Positions 49,723 to 56,233 of a DNA stretch of 61,660 nt are shown in pieces. This stretch comes from Porphyromonadaceae bacterium (lineage in GTDB: Bacteria; Bacteroidota; Bacteroidia; Bacteroidales; Dysgonomonadaceae). A model generated the notes under the pieces. It was given only the letters and a program-made list of their open reading frames with translations. It was not told the origin of the DNA and did no database searches. The DNA is taken from positions 1 to 61,660 of the forward strand of contig JALHIE010000012.1 in the NCBI GenBank assembly GCA_022840285.1, written 5' to 3'. The translations under genes and the position numbers were made by a program. The number at the start of each line of letters is the position of its first letter. Within the stretch, counting starts at the first letter, position 1.

Positions 49723-50060
49723 TCAATCCTTCCTTGCTACAATCTTGTTTTTGAAAATAAAGTAAAAAATAAACCCGATGATTAAGAGTGCCGCCCCCAA
49801 TAAAGCACCTTTGCCGGTATAAGAGTACATCAGGCATCTTTACTCGCAACCAGCACAAACCTTATCTTCCTGCTGCCCGTCTTTAGCTCCGATGAGACAT
49901 AAGCAACCTCATTCCATCCTCCAAAGGTCAACAAAACAAAAATAAGAGCCAGGCTAATCTTCTGAAAATCTGGTAACAACACAGAATCCCGGGAGACTGT
50001 TGCCGGGATATCGGGCTCCATAAAAAGACCTACCGCAATAATGATCAGTATCTTCGATCT
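49723..50060 (-). pseudogene. Relic of an APC-family amino-acid permease
   Basis: Two fragments are readable. The first (from about 50060) gives a membrane segment RSKILIIIAVGLF, then FQKISLALIFVLLTFGGWNEVAYVSSELK, the strongly conserved transporter segment of APC permeases, and stops at TGA near 49830. The second, in another frame, gives MYSYTGKGALLGAALLIIG followed by FIFYFIFKNK and a stop at 49723, which is a typical last membrane segment. The N-terminal 150-200 residues and the middle are missing. A promoter-like TATCTTTG still stands upstream at 50124-50131. It lies in the same decayed block as the methyltransferase relic. Confidence 0.75.
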
Positions 50061-50123
50061 GCTAATCCGTCGCCTCTATTTGCATTGTTTTCTTACATAA
50101 CATCGGTCAGTTATCGCAAAAGT

Positions 50124-50131
50124 CAAAGATA
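50124..50131 (-). promoter_or_regulatory. Promoter relic upstream of the decayed permease
   Basis: TATCTTTG on the minus strand, with TTTT near position -33. It reads into the permease relic and suggests that decay of the gene is more advanced than decay of its promoter. Confidence 0.45.
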
Positions 50132-50266
50132 CGAATTTTTAAGAAAATGAAAACTTGCTGAAAAGGAGGAGGTTATTTTCCTGGCTGCGGCATGAAAGTC
50201 TCAAACGTGTTGTCGTTGTAATAAATAATTATTTGGCTGATTTTTTTATCACTGACTTTTTGCAGA

Positions 50267-50629
50267 TTATACTTTATTATCAACCATTTGAACACTTTTT
50301 TCTAAGCCATTAACGTCGATTCCATCCGATTTTTCAACCCTTTCTCTTACTTGGTGTGCTGGAGACGGGGCCTGATGGAACAAATCATGCTCCAGGGGGA
50401 TGGAATCCACATCAAATCCATCTTTATACATTTGTCCGGTGCCATTGATCAGCCATTCGGTATTGATGTACGGCATTCCCGATAAAATTTTGGTAACGAC
50501 GTCGAGGCTTGGATTATTCCTCCCGTTTAAAATATGAGAAATATTGGCCCGATTGATCTGAAGTCTATCGGCAAATTTTGCCGGCGTCAGATTTTCATTC
50601 TCCATTATTTGTCTGATACGTTCTCTCAT
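50267..50629 (-). CDS. XRE-family HTH transcriptional regulator
   Basis: This 120-residue DNA-binding protein has an N-terminal Cro/CI-type helix-turn-helix at about 1-58 (TPAKFADRLQINRANISHILNGRNNPS). A YINTEWLINGTGQMY segment follows, the usual continuation of this phage-repressor-like subgroup in Bacteroidota. The C-terminal 50 residues are acidic and show no known domain. The ATG at 50629 is unambiguous. It lies between a decayed region and an 800-bp AT-rich intergenic region that contains its probable promoter and an inverted repeat. The target genes are not identifiable; autoregulation is likely. Confidence 0.88.
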   Translation of the reverse strand: MRERIRQIMENENLTPAKFADRLQINRANISHILNGRNNPSLDVVTKILSGMPYINTEWLINGTGQMYKDGFDVDSIPLEHDLFHQAPSPAHQVRERVEKSDGIDVNGLEKSVQMVDNKV

Positions 50630-50678
50630 GATGTAAGGATATAAACAATGAATAAATATTCAGAATTCAAACTAAATA

Positions 50679-50702
50679 CAAATGTATAAAATAATATATA
50701 CA
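50679..50702 (-). promoter_or_regulatory. Probable promoter and operator of the XRE regulator
   Basis: Minus-strand TACATTTG (50679-50686) is a -7 match 50 bases upstream of the start codon. It overlaps the inverted repeat TGTATA (50683-50688) / TATACA (50697-50702), 8 bases apart, placed where a repressor would block RNA polymerase. Binding by the XRE protein is inference. Confidence 0.45.
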
Positions 50703-51193
50703 AACAGAAATTTCTGTGACGAACATTTGTGTATTACAAAAATATATCGCCTGTTTACAATTGTGTTTAAATCTTCGATAACAACGGTTAACAGCAAGGC
50801 GTCATATAAAAACATAAACTTTATAATATATACATATATTGTTCATATACAATATATTAAATAAATAAATATGCACTTATTTAACACTTTGATCGCATTT
50901 TCCAAGCAAAAACCCTCAATAAATTAATTAATAGATTTGATAAAATAGTATAATGCATTTATTACCAGACTAATAATTATAAAACTAAATCTATTAATGG
51001 TTTGTTAAATCAATTGATAAACAAATGTTATACTGAACTCGTTGTAAATTTTATTTAAGTATTTGTAGTTTATTATTGTATATAAACACGGGGATCAACA
51101 TTTGTTATTTATTAAATTGTTTGTAAATATTCAACGGTTGATGTGAATTTATTTATGGACCTGCTATGGGTTTACGGCAATGGTCAGTGTCGC

Positions 51194-51310
51194 TCAAGTA
51201 AACGACGGATGCTTCAAGGAATTCTCCGGAACGTCACGAACAACAAAAAATACCTGACCTTTCTCCGGATCCAAGGGAAATAGTCGGTTCTCCTGCATTT
51301 TAAATGTCAT
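51194..51310 (-). other. Possible remnant of a coding region (38 codons)
   Basis: A minus-strand reading frame from 51310 to 51194 translates to a coding-like sequence containing MQENRLFPLDPEKGQVFFVV and VPENSLKHPSFT. It sits in base composition unlike the flanking AT-rich DNA. I do not recognise the family. It may be a fragment of a decayed gene, or chance. Confidence 0.3.
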
Positions 51311-51443
51311 CTGTACATTGATTGTTAACTGATTAACGCTAAAAAACAGTGCAGAAAAAAATGGTCAAATAAAAATTTTGGGACAAAAAAGAGAAAAACG
51401 AAGAAAAATGATTTAATTTGTGAAACTTTAAACGCATAAAAAG

Positions 51444-51995
51444 ATGAAAAAAGGAATAATTTCAGTTTTATTACTTCTCACTGTTGTTGTGTTGGCGTCT
51501 GCACAAAACAAACCAAAAAACTTGTACAATTTCACCGTTACCGATATCGACGGTAAAAAGTTCGACTTGTCGCAGTTCAAGGGAAAAAAAGTGATGATCG
51601 TTAATGTCGCTTCAAAATGTGGTTTGACCCCGCAATACGAACTTCTCCAGGAACTGTACGACGAGTATAAGGACAAGGGATTGGTTATCGTTGGATTTCC
51701 GGCGAATAACTTCAAAGATCAGGAACCTGGGTCCAACCGGGAGATTAAAGAATTTTGTACCCGGAATTACGGCGTGACCTTTCCGATGATGGAAAAGATC
51801 AGTGTTGCCGGCAATAACCAGGCTCCTATTTACAGGTGGCTGACCAAGAAATCGGAAAACGGAAAGATCGATCAGGAAGTCACCTGGAACTTCCAGAAAT
51901 TCCTGATCGACGAGAAAGGAAACTTAGTGGATGTGGTGATGCCTAAAGAAAGCCCCAAAAGCGAGGTTATTCTCAATTGGCTGGCTGGAGATTAA
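51444..51995 (+). CDS. Exported glutathione peroxidase-family protein
   Basis: This 183-residue peroxidase has a signal peptide (about 1-20, ending LASAQ). The catalytic cysteine is Cys59 in NVASKCGLT (cysteine rather than selenocysteine). The conserved VGFPANNF and the catalytic Trp-Asn in VTWNFQKFLID are present. Bacterial members generally use thioredoxin. Export to the periplasm suggests a role in oxidative defence of the envelope. The ATG at 51444 is clear. Its stop overlaps the convergent holA stop within TTAA (51992-51995). Confidence 0.93.
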   Translation: MKKGIISVLLLLTVVVLASAQNKPKNLYNFTVTDIDGKKFDLSQFKGKKVMIVNVASKCGLTPQYELLQELYDEYKDKGLVIVGFPANNFKDQEPGSNREIKEFCTRNYGVTFPMMEKISVAGNNQAPIYRWLTKKSENGKIDQEVTWNFQKFLIDEKGNLVDVVMPKESPKSEVILNWLAGD

Positions 51996-53008
51996 TGCAT
52001 TATTTTGTAAACCAATTCTTTAAGCAATTCTCCGGGCGAAGCAGAAAGGTTGTCAATCCCCTTGGATTTACCATCGAAAGTACGCAGGTGGGTGATGATC
52101 TCCATTACTTGGGTGGCATTGTAATTTCGTAAGCCGGTCATGTAATCGCGGGCGAAAAACGGTGATTTCAGGTTCAGTGTCGACATCACGTTTTTCTCGC
52201 TTTTTTGTGGCAACCAGAAGCACTCCAGCAGATTGCTGAAGTAATTGAACAAAACAGACAACGTTACAACGTTGGGATTGTCTTTCTGATTCTTACCGAA
52301 ATAATCAACTATCGTTTGGGCTTTCAGGATATTTTTTTCGGCAATTGCTTTCAGCAACTCAAAGTTGTTGTAATCTTTACTGATACCCACATTTTTTTCA
52401 ATAAGCTCCGAAGTAACTCTGTTGGAGCTTTCGGGTAGGGAAACTTCCAACTTTTGAAGTTGCTGAATAAGTTTACTGATGTCGTTTCCTACAAAATCGG
52501 TGATCATCTGAGCAGATTTTTCGTCGATCAGGATATTCTTCCCCGAAAAATAGTTTTTAATAAAAGCGGGAACCTGGTTTTCATACCACTTCTTCGACTC
52601 AAATACTACGCCTCCGTTCTTCTCGATATGCTTTATCACCGCTTTTCTTTTATCAACCGTTCCGTGTTTGTAATTGATAACCAGCACTGTGCTTTTCAAC
52701 GGATTTTTAACATAAGAATCCAACAGTTCAAACTTGTTGAGCTCTTGTGCCTCCTTAACAACAATAAGCTGGTATTCAGCCATCATCGGAAAACGACGTG
52801 CTGCTGTAACGATGGTATTCACATCGGAATCCACTCCGTAAAACGTGAGCAGATTAAAATCTTTTTCTGCCTCTGTCAGCACTTCCTCCAATAACAGCTC
52901 TGTCAATTGATCTATAAAATAGGCTTCCTCTCCCATCAGCAAATAGACGGGAGCGAAGTTGCGGTTGGAAATCTCTTTTTTCAGTGAATCGAAAGTAACG
53001 TTGGCCAT
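51992..53008 (-). CDS. holA: DNA polymerase III delta subunit
   Basis: This 338-residue clamp-loader subunit opens the beta clamp. The divergent family pattern is present: APVYLLMGEEAYFIDQLTELL at the N-terminus, YGVDSDVNTIVTAARRFPMM, KSTVLVINYKHG and the C-terminal LNLKSPFFARDYMTG. The length matches. The start at 53008 (MANVTFDSLKK) is typical of Bacteroidota HolA. The HsdR_N-type protein that commonly neighbours holA in this phylum lies just beyond amn at 53.9 kb. Confidence 0.92.
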   Translation of the reverse strand: MANVTFDSLKKEISNRNFAPVYLLMGEEAYFIDQLTELLLEEVLTEAEKDFNLLTFYGVDSDVNTIVTAARRFPMMAEYQLIVVKEAQELNKFELLDSYVKNPLKSTVLVINYKHGTVDKRKAVIKHIEKNGGVVFESKKWYENQVPAFIKNYFSGKNILIDEKSAQMITDFVGNDISKLIQQLQKLEVSLPESSNRVTSELIEKNVGISKDYNNFELLKAIAEKNILKAQTIVDYFGKNQKDNPNVVTLSVLFNYFSNLLECFWLPQKSEKNVMSTLNLKSPFFARDYMTGLRNYNATQVMEIITHLRTFDGKSKGIDNLSASPGELLKELVYKIMH

Positions 53009-53055
53009 TTTTTCAGACTTTCAAACTTTTAAACACAAAGGCTTTACGCACACCA

Positions 53056-53832
53056 TTACCAGTCAAACCGGAGGTGTTTTACCGTTGAGCCTCTGTTGAT
53101 AAGCGTAGTGAGCGATTTTATACCAATCTTAACGTGTTCTTCCACGAAATTTTCGGTGATGATCCTATCACTTTTATCGGTTTTTACGCCCGTAGAAATC
53201 ATGGGCTGATCCGAAATCAACAGCAAGGCTCCTGTGGGAATGTGATTAGCAAAACCACACGTGAACAAGGTTGCCGTCTCCATGTCCACAGCCATTACAC
53301 GCAACTTACGCAGGTAATTTTTGAACTCATCGTCATACTCCCAAACGCGACGATTGGTAGTATATACCGTTCCGGTCCAGTAGTCACGTCCAAAATCCCG
53401 AATATTGGAAGAAACGGCACGCATAAGGCTAAATGCCGGTAACGAAGGCACTTCGGGGGGAAGATAATCGTTTGAGGTTCCTTCTCCGCGAATGGCTGCA
53501 ATGGGTAAAATATAATCACCGAGCTGGTTTTGTGCTTTTATTCCGCCGCACTTACCCAGAAACAACACGGCAGTTGGAGAAATCGCGCTCAGTAAATCCA
53601 TGATAGTTGCAGCATTAGCACTTCCCATGCCAAAATTAATGATGGTCACTCCGTTGGACGATGCACTGGGCATATTGGCATCCAGCCCCAGGATGGGAAC
53701 ATTGAAATGATGGGCAAAAATTTCAACGTATTTTTGAAAATTAGTCAACAGGATAAATTGAGTGAAATCTTCCAATGAACGCTTCGTATAACGTGGAAGC
53801 CAATTTTCAACAATCTCTTGCTTGGTTCTCAT
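53056..53832 (-). CDS. amn: AMP nucleosidase
   Basis: This 258-residue enzyme hydrolyses AMP to adenine and ribose 5-phosphate. It is the short Bacteroidota form consisting of the nucleoside-phosphorylase-like domain only. Motifs are INFGMGSANAATIMDLL, VLFLGKCGGIKAQNQLGDYI, IAAIRGEGTSNDYLPPEVP, MAVDMETATLFTCGFAN and LLISDQPM. The start at 53832 (MRTKQEIVENWLPRYT) is conserved. The promoter at 53870-53877 overlaps the divergent HsdR_N gene leader. It lies 48 bp upstream of holA. Confidence 0.93.
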   Translation of the reverse strand: MRTKQEIVENWLPRYTKRSLEDFTQFILLTNFQKYVEIFAHHFNVPILGLDANMPSASSNGVTIINFGMGSANAATIMDLLSAISPTAVLFLGKCGGIKAQNQLGDYILPIAAIRGEGTSNDYLPPEVPSLPAFSLMRAVSSNIRDFGRDYWTGTVYTTNRRVWEYDDEFKNYLRKLRVMAVDMETATLFTCGFANHIPTGALLLISDQPMISTGVKTDKSDRIITENFVEEHVKIGIKSLTTLINRGSTVKHLRFDW

Positions 53833-53869
53833 AATTGATTTACTTTTGTCTGATCACTTTCCCGATGAA

Positions 53870-53877
53870 CAAAGATA
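53870..53877 (-). promoter_or_regulatory. Bacteroidota -7 element of amn
   Basis: TATCTTTG on the minus strand, 38 bases upstream of the amn start and immediately before the divergent gene at 53882. Confidence 0.6.
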
Positions 53878-53881
53878 ACAT

Positions 53882-54331
53882 ATGTACACGTTAAATTTGC
53901 CAACTTTCGATACTAAAATCCGAAAAAAACCGGATGGCCTGGAAATCTTCGACCCGCTTCGCCGGAAATACGTATCCATGACACCCGAAGAGTGGGTGCG
54001 CCAGCATTTTGTACATTACCTGATTTCGGAGAAAGGGTATCCGGCCTCCTTAATGGCAAACGAAGCAATGATCAGGTTAAACTCGCTCACCAAACGATGC
54101 GACACTGTTGTGTATGACAACAACCTCCAGCCGGTAGTTATCTGCGAGTTCAAGAAACCCGACGTAAAAATTACCCAACAGGTTTTTGATCAAGTGATGA
54201 GGTACAATATCGTGTTGAAAGTGAAATACCTGATTGTATCCAACGGAATGTCGCACTATTGCTGCAGAATGAACTACGGGGAGATGAAGTTTGATTATCT
54301 GCGGGAGATCCCGGAGTACGGGGAACTATAG
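53882..54331 (+). CDS. HsdR N-terminal-domain (PD-D/ExK nuclease-like) protein
   Basis: This 149-residue stand-alone protein resembles the N-terminal nuclease domain of type I restriction enzyme HsdR (HSDR_N_2). The PD-(D/E)xK core is intact: Asp74 in RCDTVVYD and Glu89-x-Lys91 in VICEFKKPD. A QVFDQVMRYN helix follows, with the Gln/Tyr motif seen in RecB-like nucleases. No helicase, methylase or specificity gene is near, so it is not part of a restriction system. Its position near holA suggests a DNA-maintenance role (inference). The start codon lies 4 bp from the amn -7 element. Confidence 0.85.
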   Translation: MYTLNLPTFDTKIRKKPDGLEIFDPLRRKYVSMTPEEWVRQHFVHYLISEKGYPASLMANEAMIRLNSLTKRCDTVVYDNNLQPVVICEFKKPDVKITQQVFDQVMRYNIVLKVKYLIVSNGMSHYCCRMNYGEMKFDYLREIPEYGEL

Positions 54332-54334
54332 CAC

Positions 54335-55720
54335 CTACCTCTTCATTACATAAAGCTGGAAGTTTTCGTAGCGTTTTACGACTACTTCGTCTCCCTTTTC
54401 TATGAATCCTTTCATCGAAACGGCATCGTAGTGCTGATCCCCAATCCTTACTTTTCCGGAGGGACGAAGCACTGTGGATGCGATTCCGACATGTCCGACC
54501 AGCGTCAGCGGTTCCATCGGCACAGAGACGTATCCTTCCTGGTCGGAAACCAACGCAACCCGGTTAAAAATTCCCGGTTTACCGATCCGGTTCGATAAAT
54601 AGATAATAAAAGCCAAACCCATTCCTATCCCCGCAAACACGACCATTATCGCCCGGAACAATTGCCTGAGGGATAAACCGCTGAAGTCGAAATGAATATT
54701 ACCGACCAAGGCGAGTACCAAAGCGGTGAAAACGAGAACAATACCCGAGATACCCGCCACTCCAAATCCCGGAATGACAAAAATCTCAAAGACGATCAAA
54801 ATCAAACCCAGCACAAACAACAGTACCTCCCAATTTTGCGCGTAGCCGGTCAAGTAAAGCGGTGTGAAGTACAACAGGGCTGCCGTCACAGCAACCGCCG
54901 TCGGAAAACCGATTCCCGGCGTTTGCAATTCAAAATAGATGCCACCGATGATCAACATAATCAGAATAGCCTGCAAAACCCCGTTCATCAATAAACCCTT
55001 TATTTTGTCGTAGAACGTTGGATTGTACGTCTCCATATCGTAATCACTATAGCCCAGGTATTGAACGGCAATCTGGTTGATATTCTCCGCAATCCCGTCG
55101 CAGTAACGCAGTTCAACGGCCTGACTCGCAGTTAACGTCAGAATTTGAGTGGAATCGGCGAAGCCCGGAATCACAATCTTTTCGTCCACCATTGCCTCGG
55201 CTACTTTCGGATCACGTTTCCACTCCGTTAGGGTATCTCCGTTTTGAACAACCGTGTCTCTTCCGTGACTTTCTGCCGTTGCACGCATCATTCCACGCAT
55301 ATATGACTGGTACTTATCGGGAGCTTTGGAACCGTCCTGTCCACTGACAACGGTTGCCGCCCCAATGGAAGCCGCCGGTCTCATAAAAATACTGTCGCAC
55401 GCTATGGAGATAAGTGCACCGGCAGAAGCAGCGTTGTTATCAATAAACACATAAACCGGAAGCTGAAAATTCAAAATGGCGGTACGCATGGAATCAGCTT
55501 CTGCAACAGAGCCACCGTAAGTATTCATGTGAAGAAGTATACAGTCGGCTTTTCTGTTCAGGGCCTGATGCATTCCGTTCTGCAAATATATCCAGGTATT
55601 GCTTCCTATGTTTTCCTGAATATTGATCTTATAAATCAGTGGCTTTGAATGCTGCCCGTATATCGCATGGACAAATAGAATGAAAAACAGAACAAAAATC
55701 TGCTTGATATTTCTCATCAT
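54335..55720 (-). CDS. NfeD-family membrane serine protease (long form)
   Basis: This 461-residue protein has a signal peptide, a ClpP/SppA-like serine-protease domain and a C-terminal NfeD domain. The protease domain (about 30-220) shows LLHMNTYGG, the nucleophile serine in NNAASAGALISIACD, and ASIGAATVV. Three to four membrane segments (about 240-365) lead to an OB-fold NfeD domain (about 390-460, EGYVSVPMEPLTLVGHVG, then GKVRIGDQHYDAVS). Such proteins partner with stomatin-like proteins in membrane quality control; no stomatin gene is visible here. The start may be either of two adjacent ATGs at 55720. It ends 3 bp from the convergent HsdR_N gene. Confidence 0.9.
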   Translation of the reverse strand: MMRNIKQIFVLFFILFVHAIYGQHSKPLIYKINIQENIGSNTWIYLQNGMHQALNRKADCILLHMNTYGGSVAEADSMRTAILNFQLPVYVFIDNNAASAGALISIACDSIFMRPAASIGAATVVSGQDGSKAPDKYQSYMRGMMRATAESHGRDTVVQNGDTLTEWKRDPKVAEAMVDEKIVIPGFADSTQILTLTASQAVELRYCDGIAENINQIAVQYLGYSDYDMETYNPTFYDKIKGLLMNGVLQAILIMLIIGGIYFELQTPGIGFPTAVAVTAALLYFTPLYLTGYAQNWEVLLFVLGLILIVFEIFVIPGFGVAGISGIVLVFTALVLALVGNIHFDFSGLSLRQLFRAIMVVFAGIGMGLAFIIYLSNRIGKPGIFNRVALVSDQEGYVSVPMEPLTLVGHVGIASTVLRPSGKVRIGDQHYDAVSMKGFIEKGDEVVVKRYENFQLYVMKR

Positions 55721-55738
55721 TCAACAGGTTTATTTTTA

Positions 55739-55746
55739 CAAAGATA
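55739..55746 (-). promoter_or_regulatory. Bacteroidota -7 element of the nfeD gene
   Basis: TATCTTTG on the minus strand, 18 bases upstream of the start. A clear -33 TTTG is not evident. Confidence 0.55.
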
Positions 55747-55819
55747 GTTGTTTTTCGTTTCTACATCGTCCCTTTTAAAAAAAACTGATTATATTTGCTT
55801 TTTTAAATTTAAATCTGCT

Positions 55820-56191
55820 ATGGTTAAAATCTTGGTCAGTTTAGGCTCAAACATATACTCAAAACAAAACATTGACAGGGCAAGAAGAATGCTCGCCTAT
55901 TATTTCTCCGATGTTGTTTTTACTCCATCGATAATAACTACGGCAAACGATGAGAACTATTCTTTTCCGTTCCGGAATGTGCTGGCAATTTTTCACAGCG
56001 ACTTACCCTCGGAAGAAATTGTCCAAAAGTTAAAAATGATAGAGTTTGCCATGGGACGTCAACCACGGGATAAAGATACCGGAAAAGTCATCATTGACAT
56101 TGATCTGCTCCAATACGGCGACGAAATTCTTCGTCCGGATGACTACGAAAGAGCTTATGTGCAAGCATTATTGACCCGGCTAATCAGTTAA
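55820..56191 (+). CDS. folK: HPPK-like folate pyrophosphokinase, short form
   Basis: This 123-residue protein is of the 2-amino-4-hydroxy-6-hydroxymethyldihydropteridine pyrophosphokinase family. VSLGSN at the start and EFAMGRQPRDKDTGKVIIDIDLLQYG match the family, including the Asp pair that binds Mg. It is shorter than usual (about 160), and the Arg normally before the IDxD strand is replaced by Val-Ile. It may be a divergent paralogue rather than the main FolK. The ATG at 55820 is preferred over a start 24 codons upstream. TATATTTG at 55790-55797 may be its -7. Confidence 0.72.
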   Translation: MVKILVSLGSNIYSKQNIDRARRMLAYYFSDVVFTPSIITTANDENYSFPFRNVLAIFHSDLPSEEIVQKLKMIEFAMGRQPRDKDTGKVIIDIDLLQYGDEILRPDDYERAYVQALLTRLIS

Positions 56192-56233
56192 TTCCAAAAC
56201 TTTTAGAATTAGCCATCCAACGCCCCGGGTCAC

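Larger units (their letters stand above)
50630..51443. other. AT-rich intergenic region
   Basis: About 810 bp without a convincing gene, visibly richer in A and T up to about 51130 than its neighbours. It holds the XRE promoter/operator, a 9-bp palindrome ATATATTGT (50834-50842) / ACAATATAT (50849-50857), several TTTGT motifs, and from about 51150 to 51320 a stretch of ordinary base composition with a possible gene remnant. A 60-codon frame at 50682-50864 has no coding character. Confidence 0.7.

Noticed and set aside
50682..50864. 60-codon frame in the AT-rich gap
   Set aside because: Its composition simply follows the AT-rich DNA, and it has no recognisable motif.
53882..54331. Defence system or restriction-modification locus
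   Set aside because: Only the isolated HsdR_N domain is present; no methylase, specificity or helicase gene is in the window.
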